The translations under genes were made by a program, and so were the position numbers. This document shows positions 7,878 through 17,429 of a stretch of 62,999 nt of DNA, piece by piece (the first letter of the stretch is position 1; every line of letters starts with the position of its first letter). Source of the DNA: a bacterium CG10_46_32 (GTDB lineage Bacteria; Patescibacteriota; Patescibacteriia; UBA2169); NCBI GenBank assembly GCA_001889965.1, contig MOEI01000004.1, positions 1-62,999 of the forward strand. Direction: 5' to 3'. The notes under the pieces are model-generated. The model ran no database searches. It saw only the letters and a list, made by a program, of their open reading frames with translations, and was not told where the DNA came from.

Positions 7878-8249
7878 TTAAGAAGGATGCGCCTCAAGGT
7901 AGGTGCCAAGAATGAGGGTCGCAGCCGCAGGATGATCGCGCTCCCTACGATCGGTGCTGGACGTGGTAGAAAATCGCTCATCCTGTTTGGTAATAGGTAA
8001 AGAAAACATAGAAAGTTTTTTAATAAAACCATCAACCATGTGTGTTGCCACACCCTCGGTCCCCCCAAGCGTTAATGGGTAGCCTACTACAAGGTGTCCT
8101 ATGCCTTCCGAAAGAATGATGCGTTCGAATTCATTCATCATATCCGGCGTGTTCAGTACGGTCCGAAATGGTATAGCAACACGCGCCTCATCTGAAGCTT
8201 TTGCGAGCCCTATTTTTGATTCTCCATAGTCAATGCCTAAATAATTCAT
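7878..8249 (-). CDS. ruvX: Putative pre-16S rRNA nuclease RuvX/YqgF
   Basis: A 123-residue RNase H-fold protein of the YqgF family, involved in 16S rRNA 5'-end maturation. It opens with YLGIDYGESKIGLA (first catalytic Asp), carries LVVGYPLTLGG in the middle, and KQDERFSTTS later with the second acidic pair. It overlaps map by 4 bases (ATGA), so translation is probably coupled. Confidence 0.92.
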   Translation of the reverse strand: MNYLGIDYGESKIGLAKASDEARVAIPFRTVLNTPDMMNEFERIILSEGIGHLVVGYPLTLGGTEGVATHMVDGFIKKLSMFSLPITKQDERFSTTSSTDRRERDHPAAATLILGTYLEAHPS

Positions 8250-9001
8250 ATCGTTAAAATACGGGGTTCATTTTTAGTAACCACAACCGTATGCTCAAAG
8301 TGCGCAGCTGCTGATCCATCGGTCGTCACTACGCCCCACCCATCATCCGCGGTTTTAATAGTATGTGTGCCAATCGCAATCATGGGCTCTATGGCAAGCA
8401 CTGCTCCTTCTATAATTTTTTCTCCTTCTCCGGGTTTTCCATAGTTCGGAATCCGAGGCTCCTCATGCACGCCATACCCAACCGCATGCCCGGTAAGTGC
8501 CCGAATCACCCCATAACCAAGTTCTTCTGCATATGATTGGACTGCATAGCCAATGTCGCCTAAATGATTCCCCACGCGAGCCTGTGCAATGCCGCGATCC
8601 AAACATTCACGCGTTACTACGAGTAAGCGTTCGTCCGCTTCAGAAATATCACCAACCGGAACGGTCATGGCATGATCCGTATATAATCCTTTATATTTCA
8701 TGCCAATATCCAAACCAATCAAATCTCCTTTTTTAAATACCAAATCAGCATGCGGAATACCATGCACCAGCATATCGTTTGGAGAAACACACACCGTATT
8801 CGGAAACTCTTCTCCGGGATTGCCGAATCCTTTGAACGATGGCGTGCCTCCGGCTTTTAGAATTTCTGCTTCCGCGTACAAATCTAAATCAGCCGCATGT
8901 GCACCAACAACGCATTTGCGAACTAACTCTTTCATGATACGAGCAAGAATATGCCCGCCCTCTGCTAGAATCTCAATTTCTTGTGGAGTTTTCGGCTTCA
9001 T
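8246..9001 (-). CDS. map: Type I methionine aminopeptidase
   Basis: A 251-residue metalloprotease that removes the initiator Met from nascent proteins. The five metal ligands can be placed: Asp in GLDIGMKYKGLYTDHA (two), His in TGHAVGYGVHEEP, Glu in LAIEPM and Glu in HFEHTVVVT. The start overlaps adk by 4 bases. The order secY-adk-map is standard; infA and the S13-S11-S4-rpoA genes that usually follow are absent, and ruvX comes next. Confidence 0.97.
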   Translation of the reverse strand: MKPKTPQEIEILAEGGHILARIMKELVRKCVVGAHAADLDLYAEAEILKAGGTPSFKGFGNPGEEFPNTVCVSPNDMLVHGIPHADLVFKKGDLIGLDIGMKYKGLYTDHAMTVPVGDISEADERLLVVTRECLDRGIAQARVGNHLGDIGYAVQSYAEELGYGVIRALTGHAVGYGVHEEPRIPNYGKPGEGEKIIEGAVLAIEPMIAIGTHTIKTADDGWGVVTTDGSAAAHFEHTVVVTKNEPRILTI

Positions 9002-9642
9002 GAAAAAATCTTATCCACTGATTTTTCTACTTCTTGGATTGATGGAGTTCCGTCGATCCGGTGAAGAACGCCTTGCTTTGCGTAACGTTCGATCAATGGC
9101 TTTGTATCCTTATGATACCAATCTAAACGCTTCTGAATCCCTTCTTTGGTGTCATCAGCACGCTGTATAAGTTTTGCGCCACATTCATCACATACTTCCC
9201 CCTGTTTTGGCGGATTAGTAATCATGTTATAAATCTTTCCATCAACAGAACACTGTCTGCGAGCGGAAAGCCTGCGAATTGATTCTTCGTCTGGAATGTC
9301 AATTAAAATGACGTGCGAAGGCAGTGCAACTGAATCTGATGCATCTGCCTGCCCAATACTCCGCGGAAATCCATCTAACGCAAAGCCACCAAACTGCACA
9401 AGAGTCTGGTGAATCGTATCTTTCATAAATGCGTTAATGTCCTCATCTTCTAAATGCCAGCCGGAATTGATAATTGAGGCAAATCGATTTCCTAATTCAC
9501 TGCCAGACGCAATTTCATCACGCAAAAGCTGCCCAGTCTCCAAATAGGGGAGGTCGAGCTTCTGTGCTAATCGCTTCCCTTGTGTTCCCTTGCCCGAACC
9601 TTGCGGCCCAAGCAGGATGATGACTGGTTTTGTTTCTTGCAT
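8998..9642 (-). CDS. adk: Adenylate kinase
   Basis: A 214-residue kinase that interconverts ATP + AMP and 2 ADP. The P-loop GPQGSGKGTQ (residues ~12-21), the AMP-binding LDGFPRS and the LID region are in order. The LID holds cysteines (RRQCSV ... CDECGAKL) as in zinc-binding adenylate kinases. It lies 122 bases downstream of secY, with no obvious gene or terminator in between. Confidence 0.97.
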   Translation of the reverse strand: MQETKPVIILLGPQGSGKGTQGKRLAQKLDLPYLETGQLLRDEIASGSELGNRFASIINSGWHLEDEDINAFMKDTIHQTLVQFGGFALDGFPRSIGQADASDSVALPSHVILIDIPDEESIRRLSARRQCSVDGKIYNMITNPPKQGEVCDECGAKLIQRADDTKEGIQKRLDWYHKDTKPLIERYAKQGVLHRIDGTPSIQEVEKSVDKIFS

Positions 9643-9764
9643 GAAATGAAGTAAGGTGTGCAGGAGGCGTGCATTTCGTAGCGAGAATGATGGAGTACTG
9701 CGACCCGCAGGAATCGGAGAAACGTGCTCCTCCGAACACCTTTTCTACACACCTAAACGTCCGA

Positions 9765-11060
9765 CTAGAATCGTTCGTAGTCGCGCATGATAAGCTGCGC
9801 ATTAATTTGCTTAACGGTCTCGATAACAACAGACACCACAATGAGTAAGCTGGTGCCGCCAATAACAAGGTTGGTACCAGTAAAGTTCTGGAGAATAATC
9901 GGCAAGATGGCGATAATGCCTAAGAACAAAGCGCCTGCAAGTAGGATGCGGTTCGAAACCGCAGAAAGGTAGTGGCTGGTTTCTGCTCCGGGACGAATGC
10001 CCGGAATAAATCCGCCCTGGCGCTGAAGATTTTCAGAAATCTGATCTGGCTTAAAGATAACTGCCGTGTAAAAATACGTAAATCCAAACACCAGCAAAAA
10101 GTACATGAGTGCATAGAACACACCGTTTGGATTAAACAAACTGATAACAATGGAAGAGGCCTGCTGCAGGAATGGAACTGTTGAGCTTGTAAAAAACTGG
10201 GCAATAAGCGGCGGAAACAAAACAATTGAAATAGCGAAGATAATAGGAATAACACCTGCTTGGTTCACCCGCAATGGAAGGTGGCTATGCACTCCGCCGG
10301 AAGCTTGCGCTCCGCCTCGGGCGAATTTTGCATAGGTAACTGGAATATTGCGCTGGCCTTCGGTAATAAACACAACCCCGGCAACCGTAACCAAGGCGAT
10401 AATTACAAACAGGATGATATTGATAAACTGGGACTGGTCGTAGGTGGAGAACACGCGCAACAGCGTAGTAGGTAATCCCGAAACAATGCCTGCAAAAATC
10501 AAAAGCGAAACACCGTTTCCTACTTTGCGCTCACTGATAAGTTCGCCAAGCCACATTAAAAATACCGTACCCGCGCTTACCACGAGCATGGTCATAACAA
10601 TCTGCGTGGCAGTCATGGTTCCCAAAAGCGCACCCCCGCCCGCACTTCCGGCTGCGCGCTGCAAAAACGCGATAGTGCCGTATGATTGAATAAGCGCAAG
10701 AGGAATTGTTGCCAGGCGCGTCCATTGGTTGATTCTTTGTCGGCCCTGCTCGCTTTCTTTTTGCATCTCTTCAAGAGAAGGTACAATCATGCCCAAAAGC
10801 TGGAAAATGATGGAAGAAGTGATGTATGGGCCAACGCCAAGCATAACTACGGAAAAGTTTTCTAATCCTCCGCCAGTCAAAACATTTAAAAGCCCAAGGA
10901 TTTGGTTTGAACTAAAAAAAGCCTGTAATCCAGCTACGTCAACCCCTGGAACCGGAACATGCGCCAGCACACGGAATATGACAAAAACAAAAAGCACGAA
11001 TAAAATATCATTTCTAATATCTCTCGTGGTTAAAATTTGTTTAAACTTTTGAGCTATCAT
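9765..11060 (-). CDS. secY: Protein translocase subunit SecY
   Basis: A 431-residue channel subunit of the Sec translocon with ten predicted membrane helices. Family marks include HVPVPGVD early, GLLNVLTGGGLENFSVVMLGVGPYI, and the RNIPVTYAKFARG loop before the TM6-7 region that docks SecA and the ribosome; TSHYLSAVSNRI and MRDYERF close the protein. It sits between rplO and adk, its normal place in the spc operon. Confidence 0.97.
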   Translation of the reverse strand: MIAQKFKQILTTRDIRNDILFVLFVFVIFRVLAHVPVPGVDVAGLQAFFSSNQILGLLNVLTGGGLENFSVVMLGVGPYITSSIIFQLLGMIVPSLEEMQKESEQGRQRINQWTRLATIPLALIQSYGTIAFLQRAAGSAGGGALLGTMTATQIVMTMLVVSAGTVFLMWLGELISERKVGNGVSLLIFAGIVSGLPTTLLRVFSTYDQSQFINIILFVIIALVTVAGVVFITEGQRNIPVTYAKFARGGAQASGGVHSHLPLRVNQAGVIPIIFAISIVLFPPLIAQFFTSSTVPFLQQASSIVISLFNPNGVFYALMYFLLVFGFTYFYTAVIFKPDQISENLQRQGGFIPGIRPGAETSHYLSAVSNRILLAGALFLGIIAILPIILQNFTGTNLVIGGTSLLIVVSVVIETVKQINAQLIMRDYERF

Positions 11061-11066
11061 GATTGG

Positions 11067-11525
11067 CTATTTTGCCGCGGCGCATGTGCCGCCTGCTTTT
11101 TGGATTGCAGCGCGTGCTGTCTTAGAAGCAAATGATACTTGTACCGTAAGCTTCTTTTCTAGTGTACCATTAGCAAGCACTTTAACGCCACCAACGGCAG
11201 CGCTCCGGCTAATTAATCCGCGGCTTACAAGTGATTTTTGAGTAACGGTTTCACCGTCTTTAAAATGCTCATTTAAAACAGAAAGGTTAACAATTGCAAT
11301 ACTCGGTGATGCACGCTTAAATCCACGAAGTTTTGGAGTTCGAATAAGAAGCTGCTGAAAGGCACTGCGACGCGCTAAGCCACGGGTTCCTCCAGAGCGT
11401 GCGGTTTGCCCTTTCATTCCGCGTGCTGAGTAGTTTCCCTTACCAGAAGCTGAACCACGCCCAAGACGTTTCTTGCGGCGTTTTTGGGACGCGGGACGAC
11501 GTAAATTACTAAGTGAGTGTTCCAT
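11067..11525 (-). CDS. rplO: Ribosomal protein L15
   Basis: A 152-residue 50S protein with the typical N-terminal basic, Gly-rich stretch (KRLGRGSASGKGNYSARG, residues ~17-35) and a C-terminal globular domain. It starts only 3 bases after rpsE, so there is no room for rpmD (L30), which usually lies here. Confidence 0.96.
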   Translation of the reverse strand: MEHSLSNLRRPASQKRRKKRLGRGSASGKGNYSARGMKGQTARSGGTRGLARRSAFQQLLIRTPKLRGFKRASPSIAIVNLSVLNEHFKDGETVTQKSLVSRGLISRSAAVGGVKVLANGTLEKKLTVQVSFASKTARAAIQKAGGTCAAAK

Positions 11526-11528
11526 ATA

Positions 11529-12143
11529 TTACTCTTTCTTCTTTGAATCCTTATTTGATTCGATCGATTCCTTTATAGGAGCTGCATCTGGCGCTGGTAC
11601 TTCTTTTGTTTGCGTGTGCGCCTTTGGGCGGCCTTTGGGTTTGCGAAGTTTAGTAAGCGCCTCAATAAGAGTTTTTGCGTTATTCACTTTATTGCCAGTA
11701 CCCATGATTTTCGCTACTACATCGCGGATGCCTGCAAGCTCTAAAATTTGTCGCACCACGCTGCCTGCAATTACTCCAGTACCAGTTGGCGCAGGTTTTA
11801 ACAAAAGATGAGCGCTGTGATCACGAATGCGCACCTCGTGCGGTATGGTTCCATTTTCTGTAGTAATCACTGGAATCAAATTCTTTTTTGCATCGTTGGT
11901 TGCTTTACTGATAGCAAGTTGCACGTCAGCTCCTTTTGCGATACCAATACCAACTTTTCCTTTTCTGTCTCCAATAGCAACACAAGCGCGGAAACGCATG
12001 CGCTTGCCGCCTGCCATAACGCGCGTAACACGTGCCAAATCCAAGACAACTTGGTCAAATTCCTCTTGGACGCGTTCACGTGAACGTCCAGCTCCTCTGC
12101 CCCGGTTTTCACGATTGTGTTGTGGTTTAGCTGTTGTTGCCAT
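11529..12143 (-). CDS. rpsE: Ribosomal protein S5
   Basis: A 204-residue 30S protein. The dsRBD-like N-terminal domain (VTRVMAGGKRMRFRACVAIGDRKG, residues ~38-62) and the S5-C domain (APTGTGVIAGSVVRQILELAGI) are clear. An N-terminal Arg/Gly-rich extension and a Lys/Ser-rich acidic tail exceed the ~165-residue common length. Confidence 0.96.
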   Translation of the reverse strand: MATTAKPQHNRENRGRGAGRSRERVQEEFDQVVLDLARVTRVMAGGKRMRFRACVAIGDRKGKVGIGIAKGADVQLAISKATNDAKKNLIPVITTENGTIPHEVRIRDHSAHLLLKPAPTGTGVIAGSVVRQILELAGIRDVVAKIMGTGNKVNNAKTLIEALTKLRKPKGRPKAHTQTKEVPAPDAAPIKESIESNKDSKKKE

Positions 12144-12155
12144 ACTCTTTATCTG

Positions 12156-12503
12156 TTATACAGTTATTCCTGCTTTGCGTAATCCTTCTGCAAATGCCTT
12201 AACGCGCCCATGATACTGTTTCGGGCCACGATCAAATGCTACTTTTTTTATTCCTGCTTCAATCGCCTTTTTGCCCAATGCTTCACCAAGAACACCCGCT
12301 CGTTCGGTTTTATTTCCTGATAATCCCTTATCTCGCCCAGAGACCAATGTTACGCCTTTTGCATCGTCAATAAACTGCGCAAACATTCCATTGAGGCTGA
12401 TACGCACAGAAACTCGAATCAAGGCAACACGACCGACAATAGAGCGTCGAACACGTTTCGCGCGGGCAGCAGCGTTGAATTTTTTATTCTTCTCAGTATT
12501 CAT
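12156..12503 (-). CDS. rplR: Ribosomal protein L18
   Basis: A 115-residue 5S-rRNA-binding protein of the 50S subunit. RISVRISLNGMFAQFIDD and the C-terminal FDRGPKQYHGRVKAFAEGLRKAG match L18. Spacing to rpsE is 12 bases. Confidence 0.95.
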   Translation of the reverse strand: MNTEKNKKFNAAARAKRVRRSIVGRVALIRVSVRISLNGMFAQFIDDAKGVTLVSGRDKGLSGNKTERAGVLGEALGKKAIEAGIKKVAFDRGPKQYHGRVKAFAEGLRKAGITV

Positions 12504-12507
12504 ATAA

Positions 12508-13053
12508 TTATTCCGAACCCTTCATAACTTTACCCACCTTCCGACGGATAACCTCATCTACGTATTTAATACCTTTTCCTTTGTACGGTTCAGGCTTTCG
12601 AATTTTTCGGATATTTGCAGCAACCTCACCCAGTAATTGATTATCAATTCCCTGTACGGTGATTATATTTCCTGCCACAGTACCAGTAATGCCTTCGGGT
12701 AATGGAAATTCAACAGCATGCGAATACCCAACATTAAAAACCAATACGTTTCCTGTTGATTGCACTTTATAACCAACGCCATTTAATTCCAATTTCTTTT
12801 CAAAACCTTGGGTTACTCCGTGCACGGCATTTGCAACCAAGCTTCGAGCCAATCCCCAAAACGCGGCTTGGCGAACATTGGTAGGATCAGCAACTGAAAC
12901 ATAGAGTATGCCTTCTTTTTCTAACACACTTGCTTTTGGTGGAACCAAAACAGTAAGCGAACCCTTAGGGCCTTTTACTAAAACAGTTCCCTCTTGTATA
13001 GAAACAAGTACGCCTTCTGGTAGTGGGATAGGTTGTTTTCCAACTCTAGACAT
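12508..13053 (-). CDS. rplF: Ribosomal protein L6
   Basis: A 181-residue 50S protein near the factor-binding site. It opens MSRVGKQPIPLPEGV and carries the C-terminal signature PEPYKGKGIKY with a basic tail. Two repeated alpha/beta domains as expected. Confidence 0.96.
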   Translation of the reverse strand: MSRVGKQPIPLPEGVLVSIQEGTVLVKGPKGSLTVLVPPKASVLEKEGILYVSVADPTNVRQAAFWGLARSLVANAVHGVTQGFEKKLELNGVGYKVQSTGNVLVFNVGYSHAVEFPLPEGITGTVAGNIITVQGIDNQLLGEVAANIRKIRKPEPYKGKGIKYVDEVIRRKVGKVMKGSE

Positions 13054-13054
13054 A

Positions 13055-13450
13055 TTAGTATATTTTACAGACTACTTCGCCGCCAAGTCCGGCTTTCTTT
13101 GCCTCACGGCTTGTCATCAGGCCTTCTGGTGTAGAAATTACGGCAATACCATATCCATTCAACACAACAGGAAGTTTGTCTGATTTTACGTACACGCGTA
13201 ACCCAGGCTTGCTCACGCGGGAAAGGTGCTCAATAGCAGCCTTGCCGTCGGCATCGTATTTTAATACAACTTCAATAAGAGGCTTTCCATTTACGTTTGC
13301 TTCTTTAACCACGCCAACATACTTCTCTTGAAAAAGAAGATTTGCAAGCTTAAATTTAAGCTTTGAAAACGGAATCATAACAGCTTCGTGTTTACTTGCT
13401 GCGCCGTTCCGTATTCGTGTTAACATGTCTGCAATTGGGTCAGTCATCAT
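13055..13450 (-). CDS. rpsH: Ribosomal protein S8
   Basis: A 131-residue 30S assembly protein binding the central domain of 16S rRNA. It has DPIADMLTRIRNG at the start and VISTPEGLMTSREAKKAGLGGEVVCKIY at the end, the S8 signature. It could start one codon later (two Met in a row). Confidence 0.96.
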   Translation of the reverse strand: MMTDPIADMLTRIRNGAASKHEAVMIPFSKLKFKLANLLFQEKYVGVVKEANVNGKPLIEVVLKYDADGKAAIEHLSRVSKPGLRVYVKSDKLPVVLNGYGIAVISTPEGLMTSREAKKAGLGGEVVCKIY

Positions 13451-13474
13451 AATAGTAGGAATGAAGGAATAGTT

Positions 13475-13660
13475 TTACCAACTTGATTTACGAACACCTG
13501 GAATCTCTCCTTTGCGCGCGAACTCTCGAAAACAAATTCTGCACAAATCAAAATCTCTCATATATCCACGATTGCGGCCGCACTTCCAACAACGACGAAT
13601 GCGTCGAGAAGAAAATTTCGGCGGGAGGTTTGCTTTTACTTTTAATGCTGTTCGTGCCAT
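13475..13660 (-). CDS. rpsN: Ribosomal protein S14, zinc (type Z) form
   Basis: A 61-residue 30S protein with the CxxC...CxxC zinc ribbon ([10 protein letters not shown] ... CRICF) of the short S14 form. Basic N-terminus and the C-terminal [11 protein letters not shown] are typical. Located between rplE and rpsH as usual. Confidence 0.97.
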   Translation of the reverse strand: MARTALKVKANLPPKFSSRRIRRCWKCGRNRGYMRDFDLCRICFREFARKGEIPGVRKSSW

Positions 13661-13709
13661 AGAGTGGTGTCCCTAGTATAATGCCATGAGCATTTCTAGG
13701 ATGAAATTC

Positions 13710-14246
13710 TTATTTTTTGAATGGAAACCCTAATGTTTTAAGAAGTGTGAATGTGTCTTTTTCTTTTTTTGCACTCGTTACTATAGTAATTTCAAGGCCG
13801 TGCAACTGAGATACATCGTCTGCCGCTGTCTCTGGAAACACATTGTGCTCTTGAAAACCAACAGTATAACTTCCATGTCCGTCAAATGCCTTAGTAGAAA
13901 GGCCACTAAAATCGCGCACCCGTGGAAAGGTAATGTTAATCAATCGATCTAGAAAATGATATGCCCTCGCTCCGCGCAAGGTAACTTTTCCACCTAACAC
14001 CTGGCCTTCTCGAATTTTAAAATTTGAAATAGAAAGCCGTGCTTTTGTAGGAATAGCTTTTTGTCCAGTAATCTTAGAAAGCGTGTTAAGCACTTTTTCT
14101 TCATCAGCAGCGCCTCCGCGCTTGATGCGCGCGTTAATAACCACTTTCTGAATTCTAGGAATTGCGTGGATATTTTTTACACCAAACAACTCTTCCCGCT
14201 TGGGTACCACATCCTCTTTATATATTGTGACTATAGACTTAGACAT
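13710..14246 (-). CDS. rplE: Ribosomal protein L5
   Basis: A 178-residue 5S-rRNA-binding protein of the central protuberance. HAIPRIQKVVINARI, ITGQKAIPTKARLSISNFKIREG and the VTLRGARAYHFLDRLINITFPRVRDF segment are all L5 hallmarks. One base separates it from rplX. Confidence 0.97.
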   Translation of the reverse strand: MSKSIVTIYKEDVVPKREELFGVKNIHAIPRIQKVVINARIKRGGAADEEKVLNTLSKITGQKAIPTKARLSISNFKIREGQVLGGKVTLRGARAYHFLDRLINITFPRVRDFSGLSTKAFDGHGSYTVGFQEHNVFPETAADDVSQLHGLEITIVTSAKKEKDTFTLLKTLGFPFKK

Positions 14247-14247
14247 A

Positions 14248-14559
14248 TTACATTACTGCCTTGCATTTCTTACACATTCTTGATTTTATTCCGCTTTCTG
14301 TTTCCTTATGTATGCCAACCCGCGTTGGCTTTCCGCATTGTGGGCACAAAAGCACAACATTCGAAACCTCAATCGGTGAAGGAAATTCAATCTTTTGGCC
14401 TTGTTGTCCAGTCTTACCAGAACGCAAATGCTTAGTAAGCACATTCACTCCTTCAACTGAAACACGATTAAAATCTGGCAAAACTTGCAGGACTTTTCCT
14501 GTTTTTCCTTTGTCTTTTCCCGCAATCACTTTAATTGTATCGCCTTTCTTAATCTTCAT
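14248..14559 (-). CDS. rplX: Ribosomal protein L24
   Basis: A 103-residue 50S assembly-initiating protein with the KOW motif at the start (KIKKGDTIKVIAGKDKGKTG). The C-terminal part keeps CPQC and CKKC pairs, a zinc-ribbon-like arrangement seen in some bacterial L24 proteins. Confidence 0.96.
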   Translation of the reverse strand: MKIKKGDTIKVIAGKDKGKTGKVLQVLPDFNRVSVEGVNVLTKHLRSGKTGQQGQKIEFPSPIEVSNVVLLCPQCGKPTRVGIHKETESGIKSRMCKKCKAVM

Positions 14560-14567
14560 ACAGATTT

Positions 14568-14942
14568 TTAAAGCACTTCTGGTGCTAATGAAACAATTTT
14601 TGTAAAACCTTTTTGACGCAACTCACGTGCAACCGGTCCAAAAATACGTGTACCGCGTGGATCTTTTGATTTCTTATCTACCAAAATCACTGCGGCATTT
14701 TCGCTAAATCGGATATATGATCCATCCGCTCTTCGTATTTCTTTTTTCTGACGAACCAAAACACCTTGAACGACATCGCCCTTTTTTACCATTGAATGCG
14801 GCTGAGCTTCTTTTACTACAAGCGTCATTTTGTCGCCAATTCTTGCGTACCGTTTTCGGTTTCCACCGAGCACAGTAACACATCGCAGTTTTTTTGCGCC
14901 CGTGTTATCCGCTGAATTGACCATGGCCATGAATGGGATCAT
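14568..14942 (-). CDS. rplN: Ribosomal protein L14
   Basis: A 124-residue 50S beta-barrel protein. [15 protein letters not shown] near the start, [12 protein letters not shown]-like central strands and the [28 protein letters not shown] end match the family. It may start at the internal Met (residue 5 or 7). Confidence 0.96.
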   Translation of the reverse strand: MIPFMAMVNSADNTGAKKLRCVTVLGGNRKRYARIGDKMTLVVKEAQPHSMVKKGDVVQGVLVRQKKEIRRADGSYIRFSENAAVILVDKKSKDPRGTRIFGPVARELRQKGFTKIVSLAPEVL

Positions 14943-14945
14943 ATA

Positions 14946-15215
14946 TTACGCTTTCTTTGATTCTTTACCAATAATACGCCATCGCTTTGTTTTTGAAAGC
15001 GGACGAGTCTCTTCGATAGTCACGCGTTCTCCTACCACAACATCATGCTTTCGGTAGTCGCATGCATAGCGCTTGCTTTGAGTATAACGCTTATGGTAAC
15101 GAGGATGGATAGTAACACGATCAACACGAACCACTACCGTGAACTGCATAGCAGTACTGACTACGGTTCCTGAAAATTGGCGTTTCGATTTGGATTTAGT
15201 AATGGCGTTAGTCAT
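14946..15215 (-). CDS. rpsQ: Ribosomal protein S17
   Basis: An 89-residue 30S OB-fold protein. FSGTVVSTAMQFTVVVRVDR and DVVVGERVTIEETRPLSKTKRW are characteristic. I chose the ATG at 15215, 8 bases after the rpmC stop; a longer frame to 15257 would overlap rpmC and lacks similarity. Confidence 0.94.
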   Translation of the reverse strand: MTNAITKSKSKRQFSGTVVSTAMQFTVVVRVDRVTIHPRYHKRYTQSKRYACDYRKHDVVVGERVTIEETRPLSKTKRWRIIGKESKKA

Positions 15216-15222
15216 ATTAAAA

Positions 15223-15447
15223 TTATTCTTGCTTTCCTGATATATCAGACGAACCATCAGTATGCCTTAATTGATGTATTCTTGTCAAGAGGTGGCTTAT
15301 TTCTTTTCTGGCACTGCCAATTTCATGGACATGCTTAAGTGCTCCGGATTGCGCCTTAAAACGTAAGTCAACAATCCGCGCTTTAGCAGTTGCTAAATCA
15401 TGCTCAAGTTCAGACACCTGCTTAGTTTTAATCTCAGTCCATTTCAT
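15223..15447 (-). CDS. rpmC: Ribosomal protein L29
   Basis: A 74-residue two-helix 50S protein at the exit tunnel. ARIVDLRFKAQSGALKHVHEIGSARKEISHLLTRI fits the family pattern of LRF.....L.....I...R..IAR. Slightly divergent but in its fixed place between rplP and rpsQ. Confidence 0.93.
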   Translation of the reverse strand: MKWTEIKTKQVSELEHDLATAKARIVDLRFKAQSGALKHVHEIGSARKEISHLLTRIHQLRHTDGSSDISGKQE

Positions 15448-15448
15448 A

Positions 15449-15856
15449 TTATTCTTTTTCGATAAATTTCGTCGAAAGCGGTAGTTTGTATGATGCCAAA
15501 TTCATAGCTTTTTGGGCAATCTCACGTGTTACGCCATCCATTTCAAATAAAATAGTACCGCGCTGAACAGGAGCAACATAGCGATCCACAGCTCCTTTTC
15601 CTGATCCCATAGGAACTTCTGCGCCTTTTGCAGTAACAGCTTTATCGGGGAAAATACGAATCCAGATTTTTCCGCCACGTTGAACATAGTGCGTCATAGC
15701 ACGACGAGCTGATTCAATCTGCCGGCTCGAAATCCAACTTGATGTCATGGCACGTAATCCATACGAACCAAAACTTAAGGTAGTTTTGCGAGCAGCTTTT
15801 CCGCGCAAACGCCCTTTTTGGGATTTTCGATATTTTACTTTTTTCGGTACTAACAT
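15449..15856 (-). CDS. rplP: Ribosomal protein L16
   Basis: A 135-residue 50S protein near the A site. It begins [16 protein letters not shown] and holds the [25 protein letters not shown] signature; the conserved Arg region around residue 80 is present. Confidence 0.97.
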   Translation of the reverse strand: MLVPKKVKYRKSQKGRLRGKAARKTTLSFGSYGLRAMTSSWISSRQIESARRAMTHYVQRGGKIWIRIFPDKAVTAKGAEVPMGSGKGAVDRYVAPVQRGTILFEMDGVTREIAQKAMNLASYKLPLSTKFIEKE

Positions 15857-15858
15857 AG

Positions 15859-16581
15859 TTATTCTGATCGCTTATCAGTTATTTTCTTGATCTGATTTAA
15901 AATCGTGTCTGTGCCTATTTTAACTTCCTTGTCTTCTGGATCAAGTACTTCTCCTTTATACACCCACACGCTCACGCCGATTTGTCCATAGGTGGTATGC
16001 GCTTCAGCTAATGAATAATCAATATCCGCGCGCAATGTGTGCAATGGAATAGATCCCCAGCTAATGGTTTCGCTGCGTGCAATTTCTGCACCGTTCAAAC
16101 GGCCTTTCACGCGGATTTTAACGCCTTTTGCGCCTGCCTTTTTAACAGACTCAAGCGCCATTTTCGAAACGCGACGGAACGGCATTCTACGTTCAAGGTC
16201 AGCAGCAATATTCTGAGCAACCACAGGAGCCGAAAGACCGCTTTGGCGAATCTCATGAATATTAAGCTTTACTTTTGAACCAACGGGCATAACAGATTTT
16301 TCAAGATCGCGCTTAAGCTCTTCAATGCCTTCGCCGCCTCTTCCGATAACCATTCCTGGTTTTGCAGTGTGGATATTTACCACCACTTCGTCTCCTTTGC
16401 CGGATCGCTCAATACCAATCAATTCAACACGCGCAGCCGCGAGTTTCTTTCCTAAAAAGTGTCGAATCTGAATATCCTGTTTTAGCACTGTGCGGTACTT
16501 ATTGGTCGGAGAAAACCACTTGGATGACCAATCTTCAATAATGCCCAGGCGATGATTTTTTGGATGAATCTTTTGTCCCAT
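15859..16581 (-). CDS. rpsC: Ribosomal protein S3
   Basis: A 240-residue 30S protein at the mRNA entry. It begins [14 protein letters not shown], has the KH domain with [18 protein letters not shown] (residues ~80-95) and the C-terminal S3 domain. I chose the ATG at 16581; a TTG-led frame adds five residues that the family lacks. Confidence 0.96.
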   Translation of the reverse strand: MGQKIHPKNHRLGIIEDWSSKWFSPTNKYRTVLKQDIQIRHFLGKKLAAARVELIGIERSGKGDEVVVNIHTAKPGMVIGRGGEGIEELKRDLEKSVMPVGSKVKLNIHEIRQSGLSAPVVAQNIAADLERRMPFRRVSKMALESVKKAGAKGVKIRVKGRLNGAEIARSETISWGSIPLHTLRADIDYSLAEAHTTYGQIGVSVWVYKGEVLDPEDKEVKIGTDTILNQIKKITDKRSE

Positions 16582-16596
16582 AGAAATAGCCGACAA

Positions 16597-17079
16597 TTAC
16601 TTCTTAGTCTTGTTAGTTGCAGCCGCAGATTTGCCAGCAGACACTGTTTCTTTCTTTGCAGTAGACAGTGCAACCTCTTTCTCTTTCTTTTTCTGTTTAT
16701 CAGCTATTTTTTTTGCAGATCGTTTCGTTTGAACTGTTTTTGTATCAACTTTTTCTCCAACTACAATAGTGATATGGCTCGTACGCTTCCGAATTGCAGA
16801 TGCTTTTCCAAATGCCCGAGGCATCCAACGTTTGAGCGTAGGACCTCCATCAACGTATGCTTGTGTAATCACTAAGTTGTCTAATTTCATTTTGTGGTTG
16901 TGCTCCGCATTTGCAATGGCGCTTTCTAAAACTTTAAGCACCGTAATGGCTGAACGTTTCCGTAATACCGAAAGCTGGTCACGTGCGACCGAAATAGATT
17001 TGTTGCGCACCAAGCCAACCACAAGCCGTACTTTGCGTGGTGAAATTCTTTGAAATTTTGCTTGTGCTTTGACTTCCAT
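16597..17079 (-). CDS. rplV: Ribosomal protein L22
   Basis: A 160-residue 50S tunnel protein. ISPRKVRLVVGLVRNKS at the start and the loop/closing strands with RWMPRAFGKASAIRKRTSHITIVV match L22. A Lys/Ala-rich C-terminal tail of about 45 residues is added beyond the usual ~110. Confidence 0.96.
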   Translation of the reverse strand: MEVKAQAKFQRISPRKVRLVVGLVRNKSISVARDQLSVLRKRSAITVLKVLESAIANAEHNHKMKLDNLVITQAYVDGGPTLKRWMPRAFGKASAIRKRTSHITIVVGEKVDTKTVQTKRSAKKIADKQKKKEKEVALSTAKKETVSAGKSAAATNKTKK

Positions 17080-17084
17080 AGATA

Positions 17085-17420
17085 TTATTTCTTTTTCTCA
17101 GGCTTAGCAATTGCTGCAATTTGTTGAGAACTTTTTTCCGTAACAACCTGTTCTTGCTCACGCTGCATGCGTCCGCCATGTCTGGAAAACTTTTTCGTTG
17201 ATGCAAATTCGCCCAATTTATGGCCCACCATATTTTCTACAATTAATACCGGAATATGTAATTTTCCATTATGAACACTAATGGTATAGCCAACCATTTC
17301 TGGGGTGACAGAACAGCTTCGCGCCCACGTTTTAATAGGCGTTTTTTTATCATTTGAAGCCATCACCTTTTTTAAGAGGCGTTCATCGATGTATGGTCCT
17401 TTTTTTGCGCTTCGTGACAT
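17085..17420 (-). CDS. rpsS: Ribosomal protein S19
   Basis: A 111-residue 30S head protein. [18 protein letters not shown] and [25 protein letters not shown] ... VGHKLGEFA are standard. A short Lys/Glu-rich C-terminal extension is present. Confidence 0.97.
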   Translation of the reverse strand: MSRSAKKGPYIDERLLKKVMASNDKKTPIKTWARSCSVTPEMVGYTISVHNGKLHIPVLIVENMVGHKLGEFASTKKFSRHGGRMQREQEQVVTEKSSQQIAAIAKPEKKK

Positions 17421-17429
17421 AGAGTAAAA

